The notes: a model not told the origin generated them from the letters alone. 64,000 bases of DNA from Pannonibacter indicus (GCF_001418225.1 NZ_LIPT01000003.1:62001-126000), one strand, 5' to 3'; shown: positions 27,559-37,990, counted from the first letter of the stretch. Made by a program: numbers and translations.

Positions 27559-27763
27559 CGCCGGTTTCTCCTCCCTGCGTTGCAGACCTTCGCGGCAACA
27601 GTGACGTGAAAACCGCAAGCCGCCAATCGTATTTTCCGCTGGGAAGGGCCGATTTTTTTTAATCCGCACCTACATATGCGTTGCGGTGCTGCTTTTGCTT
27701 GATCCCCGCTGCAGGCCGCAGTACCTGCCACGTCAGGACCTGTCCTCATCCGCTGGAGCAACA

Positions 27764-28189
27764 ATGGTTTCCGGACTTCCCCCCGCCCAGCTGAGCCCCG
27801 GCATCCGCTGGCTGCTGCTCAGCCCGATTGGCCGCCTGTCGCGCAAGGTCTATTGGTACGGGCTTGCCTTCAACTGGGTGATCATTGCCATCGCCGCCAA
27901 CATGTGGATGAAGTCGCTGCCGGGCGATGTGGACCTCGCCTCGCTCACCTTCGGCGACTTCATGGGCTCCAATCCGCTGTTTCCGGTGCTGTTCGTCGTG
28001 GTCACCTGGTTCGAGATGGCGCTGCTGATCAAGCGGCTGCAGGATGTGGGGCTGCCCGGCTTCTTTGCGCTGGTGGCCTTTGTGCCGGTGATCAATTTCT
28101 TCGCGGTGCTGACGCTTGGCTTCCTGCCCAGTGCGCAAGGGCCGAACCGCTACGGCCCGCAGCCCGACAGCTATTACCGCCGCCGCTGA
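27764..28189 (+). CDS. DUF805 family membrane protein
   Basis: 141 residues from ATG 27764, which has GGAG six to seven bases upstream. Three to four membrane helices are visible (VYWYGLAFNWVIIAIAANMWM, FPVLFVVVTWFEMALLIKRLQD, GFFALVAFVPVINFFAVLTLGFLPS). IGRLSRKVYWYG and IKRLQDVGLPGFFAL are DUF805-like, and the end (GPNRYGPQPDSY) is the typical PxxNxYGP tail. Role unknown. A strong hairpin follows. Confidence 0.8.
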   Translation: MVSGLPPAQLSPGIRWLLLSPIGRLSRKVYWYGLAFNWVIIAIAANMWMKSLPGDVDLASLTFGDFMGSNPLFPVLFVVVTWFEMALLIKRLQDVGLPGFFALVAFVPVINFFAVLTLGFLPSAQGPNRYGPQPDSYYRRR

Positions 28190-28223
28190 AGCGGCACGCA
28201 TTGACCCATGCCCCCAAGCGGGG

Positions 28224-28322
28224 CTAGTGTCTGCCCGGTTGAGACTTAACCGGACAGACACTAGATTTCTTTGTTTTCGTTTGTCTTTTCGGGAAAACCG
28301 GTACCCACTTTTCCCTGACAAA
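28224..28322 (+). terminator. Long hairpin terminator within an intergenic repeat
   Basis: Arms CTAGTGTCTGCCCGGTT (28224-28240) and AACCGGACAGACACTAG (28248-28264) pair over 17 bases with one mismatch and a seven-base loop. A T-rich tail ATTTCTTTGTTTTC follows, as in a rho-independent terminator. The next bases (GGGAAAACCGGTACCCAC, TTTTCCCTGACAAACTC) resemble an intergenic repeat I recall from Rhizobiales, so the terminator may be part of a small repeat element. It ends the DUF805 transcript just before dapE. Confidence 0.7.
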
Positions 28323-28338
28323 CTCCAGGACTCCAGTC

Positions 28339-29508
28339 ATGACCCAAGCTTTGTCTCCCGCCGCCGCCATCGCCCGCGATCTCATCCGCTGCCCCTCCGT
28401 CACGCCCGCCGAAGGCGGTGCGCTGGCATTTCTGGAGCGGCTGCTGGGAGATGCAGGCTTCACCGTCTCCCGCGTCACCTTCTCCGACACGGATACGCCG
28501 GACGTGGAAAACCTCTTTGCCACCATCGGCAGCGGCGCGCCCCATTTCGTCTTTGCCGGACACACGGATGTGGTGCCGGCAGGTGCGGAAAGTGACTGGG
28601 CGCATGATCCCTTCGGCGGCGAGATCCGCGACGGTGTGCTCTACGGGCGCGGCGCGGTGGACATGAAGGGCGGTATCGCCTCCTTCGCAGCCGCTGCGCT
28701 GGCCTTCATCGCAGAGCGCGGCAAGGCATTCGGCGGCACCATTTCCTTCCTCATCACCGGTGACGAGGAGGGCCCGGCGGTGAACGGCACATCGAAGCTT
28801 CTTGCCTGGGCGAAGGAGCAGGGGCACGTGTTTGATGCCTGCATCGTCGGCGAGCCGACCAATCCGGCTGCATTGGGGGATGCCATCAAGATCGGCCGCC
28901 GGGGTTATCTCTCCGGCATCGTCACGGTGGAAGGCACGCAAGGCCACGCCGCCTATCCGCAGCTCGCCGACAACCCCATCCCCGGCCTGCTGGCGCTGAT
29001 GAGCGCGCTGGATGCGCTGGTGCTGGATGAAGGCAACGAGCGGTTCGAGCCGTCGAACCTTGAGATCGTCAACCTGCATGTGGGCAACCCGGCCTTCAAC
29101 GTCATCCCGGCCCGCGCCGAAGGGCGCTTCAACATCCGCTTCAACGACGAGTGGACGCTGGACGCACTGAAGGCCAAGCTGCAGGACACACTGGCAGCTG
29201 CTGCCCGCCCGGGCCTGCGCTACAGCCTCGACTTCCGCCGCGATGCGGGCGAATCCTTCCTCACCCGCGATGATGCGCTGATCACGGCGCTGGCCGATGC
29301 GGTGGAAGCGGTGACGGGCCGCCGCCCGGATCTGTCCACCAACGGCGGCACTTCCGATGCCCGTTTCATCAAGAGCTACTGCCCGGTGGTGGAATTCGGC
29401 CTTGTCGGCCAGACCATGCACAAGGTGGACGAATGCACCCCTGTCGCCGACCTTGACCAGCTCGCCGCCGTCTACCGCCGCTTCCTCGACAGTTACTTTG
29501 CTGGCTGA
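28339..29508 (+). CDS. dapE: Succinyl-diaminopimelate desuccinylase
   Basis: 389 residues, an M20 metallohydrolase that releases succinate from N-succinyl-LL-diaminopimelate in lysine and peptidoglycan synthesis. Metal and catalytic residues are visible: His75 and Asp77 in FAGHTDVVPAG, Asp108 in GRGAVDMKGG, and Glu143-Glu144 in ITGDEEGP. STNGGTSDARFIK and VEFGLVGQTMHKVDE near the end are DapE-specific. dapD, an earlier step of the same pathway, is encoded about 1.2 kb away on the other strand. Confidence 0.96.
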   Translation: MTQALSPAAAIARDLIRCPSVTPAEGGALAFLERLLGDAGFTVSRVTFSDTDTPDVENLFATIGSGAPHFVFAGHTDVVPAGAESDWAHDPFGGEIRDGVLYGRGAVDMKGGIASFAAAALAFIAERGKAFGGTISFLITGDEEGPAVNGTSKLLAWAKEQGHVFDACIVGEPTNPAALGDAIKIGRRGYLSGIVTVEGTQGHAAYPQLADNPIPGLLALMSALDALVLDEGNERFEPSNLEIVNLHVGNPAFNVIPARAEGRFNIRFNDEWTLDALKAKLQDTLAAAARPGLRYSLDFRRDAGESFLTRDDALITALADAVEAVTGRRPDLSTNGGTSDARFIKSYCPVVEFGLVGQTMHKVDECTPVADLDQLAAVYRRFLDSYFAG

Positions 29509-29913
29509 GGCCTCTCGTTTCCCGGCTCTCTTGAGGGGCAGTGTTTACAACGGACTCCAGTGAGGCTCCCCGGTTACGGTTTGAGAAAAGCCTGCGTTCT
29601 GGTCATTCCGGCACGGCCTATCTGCTCCCCTCCCCTCGAGGGGAGGGGAACGAGAGGCATCAGCCAAAGAAGCAAGGCTCTGGAACTGTTTGTCTTTCCG
29701 GCATCGAGATCACGTTTTCGGCGTCTTGCTGTACGATGTGTGAATCCTGTAGCCCGCCAGGGGGAGGGGCGGGGAGGCCCTGCCATCACGCCAGGCATTC
29801 TTCCCTCGCGTTAATCGGCAATTATCAGTAGCCTGTCATAGTCCCGGTCATTGGGTCCCGGCACCGGCCGGGACTGCAGAGCCTTTGCTGTGCCCAGATC
29901 CGGGAGTTGTCCG
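29509..29913. repeat. Non-coding gap with a perfect palindrome
   Basis: No convincing gene lies in these 405 bases. A perfect 24-base palindrome occupies 29626-29649 (each arm TCCCCTCCCCTC or its complement, centre TCGA). G-rich fragments near 29758-29778 echo the C/G-rich repeats at 76-356 and 53037-53216. The end of the gap holds GGGAG (29902-29906), the ribosome-binding site of the next gene. Confidence 0.5.
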
Positions 29914-30588
29914 TTGCTCGATGTATCGCCGGTTTCCACGCAGAACTCGTTCCGCAAGAAGCGTGTGCAGTCGCTTGCCCGCATCATTGATGATTATATC
30001 GCCGCGAAAGGCCATTGCCGGATCATCGATCTGGGGGGCACGCGCGGCTTCTGGGATGTGTGGAAGAGCGAGCTCGACTTCGCCAATCTCTCGGTCGATT
30101 GCGTCAACCTGTTTCCCGACAGCGATCCCAAAACCTCCGACATGCCCAACGTGCGCATGACGCAGGGCAATGCCTGTGACCTGGCCGGGGTGGCGGACGG
30201 GGCCTATGACCTCGCCTTCTCCAACTCGGTCATCGAGCATGTGGGCTCCTGGAGCAACAAGAAGGCCTTTGCGCGGGAGGCGGGCCGTGTGGCGCGCAGC
30301 TATGCCATCCAGACGCCCAGCTTCTCCTTCCCGGTTGAACCCCATGCCCGCAGCCTGTTCCTGCACTGGCTGCCGGACCCGCTGCGTTACCGCATTCATC
30401 TGGCCCGGACCACGGGATTCTATCCGAAGGCCGCGAATCTCGACGAGGCCATGGCCTCGCTGGAGGATGCCCGCATGCTGGACCTGCGCCAGATGCGCTA
30501 TCTCTTCCCCGATGCGGTGATGGAGAAGGAAAAGTTCTTCGGCCTCACCAAGTCCTTCACCGCCGTGCGGCATATGCCGCTGCGCTGA
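29914..30588 (+). CDS. Class I SAM-dependent methyltransferase
   Basis: 224 residues from a TTG start at 29914, chosen because GGGAG lies seven bases upstream; the frame is open back to a TTG at 29851. A Rossmann methyltransferase motif I is seen as CRIIDLGGTRGFWDVW, an acidic-loop equivalent in LSVDCVNLF, and motif IV-like AYDLAFSNSVIEHVGSW. Such stand-alone proteins often act on lipids, sugars or small molecules; the substrate is unknown. A terminator follows directly. Confidence 0.8.
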   Translation: MLDVSPVSTQNSFRKKRVQSLARIIDDYIAAKGHCRIIDLGGTRGFWDVWKSELDFANLSVDCVNLFPDSDPKTSDMPNVRMTQGNACDLAGVADGAYDLAFSNSVIEHVGSWSNKKAFAREAGRVARSYAIQTPSFSFPVEPHARSLFLHWLPDPLRYRIHLARTTGFYPKAANLDEAMASLEDARMLDLRQMRYLFPDAVMEKEKFFGLTKSFTAVRHMPLR

Positions 30589-30601
30589 GCCTCTTCGGAA
30601 A

Positions 30602-30645
30602 CAAAAAAGCCCCCGCCAGAGCATCCTCCAGCGGGGGGCTTTTGC
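30602..30645 (+). terminator. Rho-independent terminator after the methyltransferase gene
   Basis: GCCCCCGC pairs with GCGGGGGGC around AGAGCATCCTCCA, with A-rich sequence before and TTTTGCTTTG after. The flanking A and T tracts allow use from both strands. Confidence 0.75.
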
Positions 30646-30654
30646 TTTGCGTTT

Positions 30655-30712
30655 GCGGTCAAGGGCTTCGCTGCTGACGCATCACGCCTTGAAATGGCTC
30701 AGATACCGCACG
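30655..30712 (-). repeat. Dispersed intergenic repeat, copy C (inverted)
   Basis: On the minus strand it reads TTTCAAGGCGTGATGCGTCA then AAGCCCTTGACC, matching the core of copies D and E. It abuts the 3' end of dapD. Confidence 0.6.
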
Positions 30713-30721
30713 GATTTGGTA

Positions 30722-31573
30722 TCAGTCGCGCAGCAGCTCGTTGATGGCGGTCTTGGCGCGGGTCTGGGCGTCGACGCGCTTGACGATCACGGCGCAATAG
30801 AGGCTCGGGCCGGGGGTGCCGTCCGGCAGCGGCTTGCCGGGCATGGCGCCGGGCACCACGACGGAATAGGCCGGAACCTCACCGATGAAGACTTCGCCGG
30901 TGGCGCGGTCGATGATCTTGGTGGAAGCGCCGATGAAGACGCCCATGGACAGGACTGCACCTTCGCGCACGATCACGCCTTCCACGACTTCCGAGCGGGC
31001 GCCGATGAAGCAGTTGTCCTCGATGATCACGGGGCCTGCCTGCAGCGGCTCCAGCACGCCGCCGATACCGACGCCGCCGGACAGGTGAACATGCTTGCCG
31101 ATCTGGGCGCAGGAGCCGACGGTGGCCCAGGTATCCACCATGGTGCCTTCACCCACATGGGCGCCGAGGTTGACGAAGGACGGCATCAGCACCACGCCCT
31201 TGCCGATGAAGGCCGAGCGGCGGACGATGGCGCCCGGAACGGCGCGGAAGCCGGCTTCCTCGAAGTCCACACCGCGCCAGCCGTCAAACTTGGACGGCAC
31301 CTTGTCCCACCAGGTCGCATCACCGGGGCCGCCCTTGATGACGTCCATCGGGTTGAGGCGGAAGGAGAGCAGCACGGCCTTCTTGGCCCACTGGTTCACG
31401 ATCCAGTCACCGCCGTCCTGCTTCTCGGCGACGCGCAGCTGCCCGCGGTCCAGCAGGTTCAGGGCAGTGTCAACGGCCTGACGCACGTCACCCGTCGTGT
31501 GCGTGTCGATATTGGCGCGGTCTTCAAAGGCGGCGTCAATGGTGGCGGCAAGTTTCACGAGATCGGTCGACAT
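30722..31573 (-). CDS. dapD: Tetrahydrodipicolinate N-succinyltransferase
   Basis: 283 residues. It transfers succinyl from succinyl-CoA to tetrahydrodipicolinate, the committed step of the succinylase branch of lysine synthesis. An N-terminal helical part precedes a left-handed beta-helix with hexapeptide turns ([66 protein letters not shown]). GGAG precedes the ATG. The substrate-loop motif [20 protein letters not shown] is also present. Confidence 0.95.
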   Translation of the reverse strand: MSTDLVKLAATIDAAFEDRANIDTHTTGDVRQAVDTALNLLDRGQLRVAEKQDGGDWIVNQWAKKAVLLSFRLNPMDVIKGGPGDATWWDKVPSKFDGWRGVDFEEAGFRAVPGAIVRRSAFIGKGVVLMPSFVNLGAHVGEGTMVDTWATVGSCAQIGKHVHLSGGVGIGGVLEPLQAGPVIIEDNCFIGARSEVVEGVIVREGAVLSMGVFIGASTKIIDRATGEVFIGEVPAYSVVVPGAMPGKPLPDGTPGPSLYCAVIVKRVDAQTRAKTAINELLRD

Positions 31574-31747
31574 GGAAATGATCGGCTCCGCAAGGGGTCG
31601 GTTAGGGTTCGCCGGATAAAAGGCGGGTGCGGGGCTTGAGTCAATGGTTCATGCGGCTTGAGAAGCGCTCAACTGCGCAAAGGCCGCAAACAGGCGACAT
31701 TGAGGACGGTTTCTCCCGCATCTTCTCAAGCCCGCAGGCCGCCTCTC

Positions 31748-32653
31748 ATGGAACTCTGGATTCCCATCACTCTCTTTGCCGCCTTCTGCCAGAACCTGCG
31801 TTCGGCGCTGCAGAAGCACCTGAAGGGCCGCCTTGGCACCAGCGGGGCGACGCTGGTGCGATTCGCCTATGGCTTTCCCTTTGCCCTTGCCTATGTGCTG
31901 GTGCTGCATCTGGCCTTCGGCATGCCTTTTCCGGACATGAACGGCCGCTTCCTTCTGGCGGCGGCTCTCGGCGGCCTCGCCCAGATCATCGCGACGCTCC
32001 TGCTCGTCCACCTCTTTTCCTTCCGCAACTTCGCGGTCGGCACGGCCTATTCCAAGACCGAACCGGTGCAGGCGGCGATCTTCGGCGCCGTCATTCTGGG
32101 CGAGCACGTAACCGGGCTGACGGCAGCTGCCATCGGCATCGGCGTTGCGGGCGTGATCCTCATTTCCATGGCGCGGGTGCCGCTGACGGCCCGGGCGGTC
32201 GTGGCTTCGCTCGCCGGGCGTCCGGCGCTGATCGGTCTGGCTTCCGCCGCCTTCTTCGGGGGCTCGGCGGCGCTCTACCGCATGGCCTCCCTGTCGCTGG
32301 AGAGGCCCGGCTATCTCATGCAAGCTGCCTACAGCCTTGCAGTGGTCACCCTGATGCAGACTGTGGCCATGGGGCTCTACATGGCCTGGCGCGAGCCGGA
32401 TCAGCTGGCCGCCTCCATCCGCCACTGGCGGCAGGCGGTGTGGGTGGGGCTTGCGGGCGTCGCAGGATCTGCGGGCTGGTTCACCGCCATGACGCTTCAG
32501 CAGGTTGCCTATGTGCGGGCACTGGCGCAGGTGGAGCTGGTTTTCACCCTCATCGCCTCCTGGTTCTTTTTCAAGGAGCGCATCAATGGCCGAGAGATTA
32601 CCGGCTGCGTGCTGATCGTCGCCGCTATTCTGGTGCTGCTGTCCGGCACCTGA
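31748..32653 (+). CDS. EamA/DMT superfamily transporter
   Basis: 301 residues from ATG 31748. Ten membrane helices in two five-helix halves are apparent (first half ends near LISMARVPL, second begins LIGLASAAFFGGSAALY), the EamA duplication. FRNFAVGTAYSKTEPVQAAIFGAVILGE and ALAQVELVFTLIASWFFFKERI are the matching internal repeats. It probably exports a metabolite, but the substrate cannot be told. It converges on the LysR gene. Confidence 0.85.
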   Translation: MELWIPITLFAAFCQNLRSALQKHLKGRLGTSGATLVRFAYGFPFALAYVLVLHLAFGMPFPDMNGRFLLAAALGGLAQIIATLLLVHLFSFRNFAVGTAYSKTEPVQAAIFGAVILGEHVTGLTAAAIGIGVAGVILISMARVPLTARAVVASLAGRPALIGLASAAFFGGSAALYRMASLSLERPGYLMQAAYSLAVVTLMQTVAMGLYMAWREPDQLAASIRHWRQAVWVGLAGVAGSAGWFTAMTLQQVAYVRALAQVELVFTLIASWFFFKERINGREITGCVLIVAAILVLLSGT

Positions 32654-32656
32654 TCA

Positions 32657-33532
32657 CTACCCGGCATCCGCCGCGGAGGTGCCGATCAGCCAGTCGCGGA
32701 AGCCGGAGATGGGGCGGGAGAGGGGGCGGTTGGGGGAGCGGACGAACCAGTAGCCGCTGTCCAGCTGCAGCACCGGCCAGTCGGGCATGACGAGATGCCC
32801 GGCCGCCAGCTCCAGCATGACGAAGCGCCGGTCGATGACGATGGCGCCCATGCCTGCGATGGCAGCCTGAATGGCAAGGTCCCGGCTTTCAAGCACCATG
32901 CCGGAGCCGGCGTCGGGCAGCTTCAGTCCGGCATGGGCCAGCCAGCGGGACCAGTCATCGCGCCGGGAGGCGCTGTGCAGCAGCTTGAGGCCGGGCAGGG
33001 CGGCGTCCGGGCCAGCGTCTTCGCGCATCAGGCGCGGGGCCATGGCGACGGCCAGATGCTCGCGCCACAGCAGCGTTGCATCGATGCCTGGCCAGTCACC
33101 CCGCCCAAGCCGGATGGCGCAGTCGTAATTCTCCCTGTCGAGATCAACAACACGTGTAGAGGCTGAAAGCAGCAGCTCCACATCGGGCTGCGCGGTCTGA
33201 AACTGCGGCAGGCGCGGGATCAGCCAGCGGGTGGCGAAGGTGGAGACGGTGCTGATGCGCAGTTCCGTCCGGCCCCGGCGGCGGAACCCGTCAACGGCTG
33301 ATTCAATGCGGTCAAAAGCATCGCCCAGCCCGGCGGCCAAGCGCTTTCCCTCTTCGGTGAGAGACAGGCCGCGCCCGTCGCGCAGCACCAGTGTGGCGCC
33401 CAGCTCGCTCTCCAGCTTGCGCAGCAGATGCGACAGCGCAGAAGGCGAAATGCCGAGATCGTCTGCAGCCTGCGCGGCGCGGCCATTGCGGGCGAGAAGT
33501 GCAAAGGCATGCAGGGCGCGCAGGGAGACCAT
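32657..33532 (-). CDS. LysR family transcriptional regulator (GcvA-like)
   Basis: 291 residues. A winged helix-turn-helix at 1-60 (LRALHAFALLARNGRAAQAADDLGISPSALSHLLRKLE) and a substrate-binding domain (LLLSASTRVVDLDRENYDCAIRLGRGDWPG) fit the GcvA/AmpR-like group. An LTTR-box palindrome lies 44-64 bases upstream of its start, so it probably controls itself. No obvious divergent target; the EamA gene ends three bases away, convergently. Confidence 0.88.
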   Translation of the reverse strand: MVSLRALHAFALLARNGRAAQAADDLGISPSALSHLLRKLESELGATLVLRDGRGLSLTEEGKRLAAGLGDAFDRIESAVDGFRRRGRTELRISTVSTFATRWLIPRLPQFQTAQPDVELLLSASTRVVDLDRENYDCAIRLGRGDWPGIDATLLWREHLAVAMAPRLMREDAGPDAALPGLKLLHSASRRDDWSRWLAHAGLKLPDAGSGMVLESRDLAIQAAIAGMGAIVIDRRFVMLELAAGHLVMPDWPVLQLDSGYWFVRSPNRPLSRPISGFRDWLIGTSAADAG

Positions 33533-33575
33533 GGGTTCACACGATGGGTTCGGCAGGCCGGGGCGGCTTGCGGGA

Positions 33576-33596
33576 TTATTGAGTTTACATCAATAA
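33576..33596. promoter_or_regulatory. LysR-box palindrome upstream of the GcvA-like gene
   Basis: Perfect arms TTATTGA (33576-33582) and TCAATAA (33590-33596) with a seven-base centre contain the ATTGA-N7-TCAAT form of the LTTR T-N11-A motif. Position just upstream of the minus-strand LysR gene suggests an autoregulatory operator. Confidence 0.55.
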
Positions 33597-33624
33597 ACCG
33601 GCGAAGCTCCCGCAGTCCAGTGCC

Positions 33625-34371
33625 TCACGCTTCAATCGCTCCCAGAACCCCTTCGAGGAAGCCGGCAAGATTGCCGGTCACGAAGTCGATATGCGGGGCA
33701 TCCTGACCTTCCATCTCCCATTCCTCGCGGAAGACTTCGCGGGTTTCCTTCGGCACGATCAGCGCCGTGCGCATGCCCAGCTTGTGCGGCACCACAAGGT
33801 TGCGCGGCAGATCCTCGAACATGGCAGCCCTTGCGGGCGCAACACCGGTCTTGGCAATGAAGGTCTGATAGGTCTCGAGATTCGGCTTCGGCAGAAGGCC
33901 TGCGGCGACGATGTCGAAGATGTCCTCGAAATGATCGCTGATGCCGAGCGCGGCGGCGGTGCGCTCCGCATGGGGGCGGTCGCCGTTGGTGAAGATGAAC
34001 TTGCGGCCCGGCAAACGGCTGATCGCCGCGCCAAGCGCAGGGTCGGGCTTTACGGGCGAATAGTCGATGTCATGCACATAGGCGAGGAAGTCATCCGGAT
34101 CGATCTTGTGCTGCATCATCAGCCCGCGCAGTGTGGTGCCGTAGTCGCGGTAGAACTCCTTCTGCTTCGCCCGCGCGGCATCCTTGCCGATGCCGAGCAG
34201 CTTCGCGATGTAGTCGGAGATGCGGACGTCGATCTGCGAGAACAGATCAGTTTCCGCCGGATAGAGCGTGTTGTCCAGATCAAAGACCCAGGCCTCCACA
34301 CCGGTGAAGGCCCGAAGATCATGACGATGGGCGCCCTGGCCCTCGCCCGGTGTGGGGATGGTGTCTGTCAC
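33625..34371 (-). CDS. HAD-family pyrimidine 5'-nucleotidase
   Basis: 248 residues. The HAD motif I DLDNTLYP is at residues 31-38, motif II is [12 protein letters not shown], and motif III/IV lies in [19 protein letters not shown]. Its length and [12 protein letters not shown] pattern match the pyrimidine 5'-nucleotidase group (TIGR01993-like, SDT1/Phm8-related) often found between argB and dapD in alphaproteobacteria. Its ATG overlaps the argB stop by four bases, so the two are coupled. Confidence 0.88.
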   Translation of the reverse strand: MTDTIPTPGEGQGAHRHDLRAFTGVEAWVFDLDNTLYPAETDLFSQIDVRISDYIAKLLGIGKDAARAKQKEFYRDYGTTLRGLMMQHKIDPDDFLAYVHDIDYSPVKPDPALGAAISRLPGRKFIFTNGDRPHAERTAAALGISDHFEDIFDIVAAGLLPKPNLETYQTFIAKTGVAPARAAMFEDLPRNLVVPHKLGMRTALIVPKETREVFREEWEMEGQDAPHIDFVTGNLAGFLEGVLGAIEA

Positions 34372-35255
34372 TTGCTGATCAGGGTCCCGGCGCCGCGGTC
34401 GGTGAAGAGTTCCAGCAGGACGGCGTGCTTCACCTTGCCATCAAGGATGACCACGCCCTCGACGCCGCGGTCCAGCGCCTCGATGCAGGTTTCCACCTTC
34501 GGAATCATGCCGCCGGAAATGGTGCCATCGGCGATCAGCTCACGCGCATGGGCAACGGTGAGGTTCTTGATCAGCTTGCCTTCCTTGTCGAGCACGCCGG
34601 GCACGTCGGTCAGGAACAGCAGGCGCGAGGCATGCAGCGCACCGGCGATGGCACCGGCGAACGTGTCGGCGTTGATGTTGTAGGTCTCGCCATCTTCGCC
34701 GGGGGCCACGGGGGCCACCACGGGGATCAGATCTTCCTTCAGCATCATTTCCAGCATCACCGGATTGACATGTGCAGGCTCGCCGACGAAACCGAGATCG
34801 AGGATCTTCTCGATGTTGGAATCCGGGTCCATTTCGGTCCGGGTCAGCTTGGTGGCCTTCACCAGATTGCCGTCCTTGCCGCACAGGCCGACCGCACGGC
34901 CGCCCTCGGCATTGATCAGCTGGACGATTTCCTTGTTGATCGAACCGGCCAGCACCATCTCGACGATCTCGACGGTTGCCTTGTCGGTGACGCGCAGGCC
35001 GCCGCGGAACTCGCTGACGATGTTGAGGCGCTTCAGCATGTTGCCGATCTGCGGGCCGCCGCCATGGACGACCACCGGATGCACGCCGGACTGGCGCAGC
35101 AGGGTGATGTCACGGGCAAAGGCCTTGCCCAGATCCGCATCGCCCATGGCATGGCCGCCGTACTTCACCACGATACGCCGCTTGTCATAGCGCTGCATGT
35201 AGGGCAGGGCCTGGGCGATGATATGGGCGTTGTTGCTGAAGTCCGGGGTGCTCAT
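34368..35255 (-). CDS. argB: Acetylglutamate kinase
   Basis: 295 residues from ATG 35255 (MSTPDFSNN); a GTG at 35267 would add four residues. It phosphorylates N-acetyl-L-glutamate in arginine synthesis. Amino-acid-kinase motifs are [11 protein letters not shown] (Lys), [15 protein letters not shown] and [21 protein letters not shown]-like GAGTLISK closes the protein. It lies downstream of yihA and is coupled to the HAD nucleotidase gene. Confidence 0.95.
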   Translation of the reverse strand: MSTPDFSNNAHIIAQALPYMQRYDKRRIVVKYGGHAMGDADLGKAFARDITLLRQSGVHPVVVHGGGPQIGNMLKRLNIVSEFRGGLRVTDKATVEIVEMVLAGSINKEIVQLINAEGGRAVGLCGKDGNLVKATKLTRTEMDPDSNIEKILDLGFVGEPAHVNPVMLEMMLKEDLIPVVAPVAPGEDGETYNINADTFAGAIAGALHASRLLFLTDVPGVLDKEGKLIKNLTVAHARELIADGTISGGMIPKVETCIEALDRGVEGVVILDGKVKHAVLLELFTDRGAGTLISK

Positions 35256-35413
35256 GTGCGGGAACACTCGCTGCTGCTGTGGCGGGAAAAGGCGCGGAAG
35301 CCCTTGATCGGAAGCAGGGGCTTGCAGCGTCTATAACCGGTTTGGCCGGGTATCTCAACGGATCGCGTGACCGGGCACGCAAGCTTCATTCGGTGCTTGG
35401 GCCGGCGCACGCC

Positions 35414-36055
35414 TCAGGGCAGCGCGCAGATTTCCGCACGCAGAAGGTCTATCCCCAGCCCCTTTTCGGAGGAGGTGGGGATGAGCACCGGGTGGGCCGC
35501 CGGGCGCTTGCGCAGGATCCCGGCTGTTGCCGTCATCAGCGTGGCCAGCTGGCCGGGCTTGATCTTGTCCGCCTTGGTGAGAACCACCTGATAGACGACG
35601 GCTGCCTTGTCGAGCAGCTGCATGGTCTCAAGGTCGTTGTCCTTGATGCCATGGCGGCTGTCGATCAGGAGGAAGACGCGGCGCAGGTTCGGCCGTCCGC
35701 GCAGGTAGGAGAACACCAGCTTCGTCCAGGCATCCACCATGTCCTTTGGCGCCTGGGCATAGCCATAGCCGGGCATGTCCACCACAGTGACGCCCGCGCC
35801 ATCGGCGCCGAAGAAGTTCAGCATCTGCGTGCGGCCGGGCGTGTTGGACGTGCGGGCAAGGCCCTTGCGGCCGGTCAGGGCGTTGATGAGGCTGGACTTG
35901 CCCACATTCGAGCGCCCGGCAAAGGCGATTTCCGTGCCGCGCGAGGCCGGAAGCTGGCGCATGTCGGCAACGCTGGTCTGGAAGGTCCAGGGGCGGTTGA
36001 ACATAAGCCGGCCGGCTTCAAGCTGTTCGTCGGTAAATTCGGGCAAGTCGGTCAT
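35414..36055 (-). CDS. yihA: Ribosome biogenesis GTP-binding protein YihA/YsxC
   Basis: 213 residues. The G domain has G1 GRSNVGKSS (47-55), G2 region [15 protein letters not shown]3 [10 protein letters not shown]4 TKAD in VLTKADKIK and G5-like TATAG. This is the EngB subfamily, needed for 50S subunit maturation. Located downstream of yidC, the usual alphaproteobacterial order. Confidence 0.95.
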   Translation of the reverse strand: MTDLPEFTDEQLEAGRLMFNRPWTFQTSVADMRQLPASRGTEIAFAGRSNVGKSSLINALTGRKGLARTSNTPGRTQMLNFFGADGAGVTVVDMPGYGYAQAPKDMVDAWTKLVFSYLRGRPNLRRVFLLIDSRHGIKDNDLETMQLLDKAAVVYQVVLTKADKIKPGQLATLMTATAGILRKRPAAHPVLIPTSSEKGLGIDLLRAEICALP

Positions 36056-36116
36056 GATGTGCTTTTAGCTGGCTGCGGCCGCGCCGTCGAGCGCAGGTTG
36101 AGCATGTGGCAAACAG

Positions 36117-36142
36117 AAGGGCCTGCCGTGTGGCAGGCCCTT
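36117..36142. terminator. Bidirectional terminator between yidC and yihA
   Basis: AAGGGCCTGCC and GGCAGGCCCTT form a perfect 11-base stem with a GTGT loop. On the minus strand the stem is followed by CTGTTTGCC, so it can end the rnpA-yidC transcript, making yihA partly independent. Confidence 0.75.
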
Positions 36143-36169
36143 TGGTCTTTGGTGCTGGGGAAGGCTGGA

Positions 36170-37981
36170 TCAGCTCTTCTTTTCCGCCTCGGGCGCGCCC
36201 TTCTTGCGCTTGAACGTGTCCCTGAGGTTCCCCCACAGTTCCACCTTCACGCCCTGGCGGCGCATGATGATGTACTGCTGGGTGATCGACAGGCTGTTGT
36301 TCCAGGCCCAGTAGATGACCAGACCTGCCGGGAAGGAGGCCAGCATGAAGGTGAAGAGCACCGGCATCCAGGTGAAGACGATCTGCTGTGCCGGATCGGT
36401 CGGCGCCGGGTTCATCTTCATTTGCAGGAACATGGTGATGCCCATAATGATCGGCCAGATGCCCAGCATCAGCAGATGTGGCGGGGTCCAGTCGATCAGG
36501 CCGAACAGGTTGAAGATCGTCGTCGGATCCGGCGCGGAAAGGTCCTGAATCCAGCCAAAGAATGGCGCATGGCGCATTTCGATGGTGACGAACAGCACCT
36601 TGTAGAGTGCGAAGAACACCGGGATCTGGATCAGAACCGGAAGGCAGCCCGCCAGCGGATTGATCTTCTCGGTCTTGTACAGCTCCATCAGCGCCTGCTG
36701 CTGCTTGGCCTTGTCGTCCTTGTATTTCTCGCGGATGTCCATCATCTGCGGCTGCACGAGCTTCATCTTGCTCATGGAGACATAGGACTTGTTGGCCAGC
36801 GGGAAGAAGATGACCTTGACCAGAACGGTCACCAGCAGGATGGCGATGCCGAAGTTGCCGACCAGATGGAACAGCCAGTCGATGACATAGAACATCGGCT
36901 TGGTCAGGAAGTAGAACCAGCCCCAGTCGATCAGCAGATCGAAGCGGTCGATGCCGATGCTCTCCTCATAGGCGGCCAGAAGCTTGGTTTCCTTGGCACC
37001 TGCAAACAGATAGGTGCTGGCTTCCTGCGTGCTGCCGGGCGCAATGGAAACCGCGTCGCCCAGGTAATCAGCCTGGAAATTGTCGGTGGCCTTGTTGTAG
37101 CTGAAGCTCGGCTGGAAGCTGGTGCCCGGCTCCGGCGCAACCGTCGCAGCCCAATACTTGTCGGTGAAACCGACCCAGCCGCGGTTTGCCTTGGCCGGCA
37201 TGATCTTACCCTCTTCGGCGATGGTCTTGTACTTGATCTCGTGCAGGCCTTCGTCACCGGTTACACCGATCAGGCCTTCATGGAGAATGTAGAAGCCTTC
37301 GGTGTGCGGCGTGCCGTTGCGGACAATGAGGCTGTAGGGATAGAGCGTCAGATCGCCGCCCGTGTTGTTGGTCACCGACTGGGTGACCTTGAACATGTAG
37401 TTCTCGTCAATGGAGAAGGTGCGGCTGAACACGGCGCCTTCGCCATTATCCCAGGTCAGGGTGACCGGCGTGCCGGGGGTCAGATTGCTTTCGCCCGCAA
37501 CGGTCCACACCGTATCTGCACCCGGCAGTTTCACCTGTGCGCCCGGTTCCGCCACCCAGCCATTGTCGGCATAGAAGGCACCCTGCGTGCCCTTGGGCGA
37601 GAACAGGGTGATGAGCGGGCTGCCCTTGTCGACCGTCTCGCGGTAGTCCTTCAGGCGCAGGTCATCGACCCGGGCACCGGTCAGGCTGATGGAGCCGCTC
37701 AGGCGCGGTGTCTCGATGGAGACGCGCGGTGCTGCTGCAATCGCCTGCTCACGGCTGAGCGGGCCGGTGGCTTCACCTGCGGAACCGGGGACGCCAGCCG
37801 TGCCGGATGCGGCACCGGGCGTTGCGCCGGGTGCCGGAGTGCCGGCCTGCTGTGCCTCGGCCTGCTGCTGCGCGGCCTGCTGAGCCTGCTCCAGCTGCGG
37901 CCGGGCGACAAAATACTGCCACCCGAGAAGGACCACCAGCGACAGCGCGATGGCGATGAATGTGTTGCGGTTGTCAGCCAT
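36170..37981 (-). CDS. yidC: Membrane protein insertase YidC
   Basis: 603 residues, the Gram-negative form: first membrane helix at about 8-24 ([18 protein letters not shown]), an Ala/Gln/Pro-rich linker, a large periplasmic beta-sandwich domain, and the conserved five-helix insertase core ([76 protein letters not shown]). It inserts inner-membrane proteins alone or with SecYEG. The rpmH-rnpA-yidC order is the classic one. Confidence 0.97.
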   Translation of the reverse strand: MADNRNTFIAIALSLVVLLGWQYFVARPQLEQAQQAAQQQAEAQQAGTPAPGATPGAASGTAGVPGSAGEATGPLSREQAIAAAPRVSIETPRLSGSISLTGARVDDLRLKDYRETVDKGSPLITLFSPKGTQGAFYADNGWVAEPGAQVKLPGADTVWTVAGESNLTPGTPVTLTWDNGEGAVFSRTFSIDENYMFKVTQSVTNNTGGDLTLYPYSLIVRNGTPHTEGFYILHEGLIGVTGDEGLHEIKYKTIAEEGKIMPAKANRGWVGFTDKYWAATVAPEPGTSFQPSFSYNKATDNFQADYLGDAVSIAPGSTQEASTYLFAGAKETKLLAAYEESIGIDRFDLLIDWGWFYFLTKPMFYVIDWLFHLVGNFGIAILLVTVLVKVIFFPLANKSYVSMSKMKLVQPQMMDIREKYKDDKAKQQQALMELYKTEKINPLAGCLPVLIQIPVFFALYKVLFVTIEMRHAPFFGWIQDLSAPDPTTIFNLFGLIDWTPPHLLMLGIWPIIMGITMFLQMKMNPAPTDPAQQIVFTWMPVLFTFMLASFPAGLVIYWAWNNSLSITQQYIIMRRQGVKVELWGNLRDTFKRKKGAPEAEKKS

Positions 37982-37990
37982 GAGCTGCGG

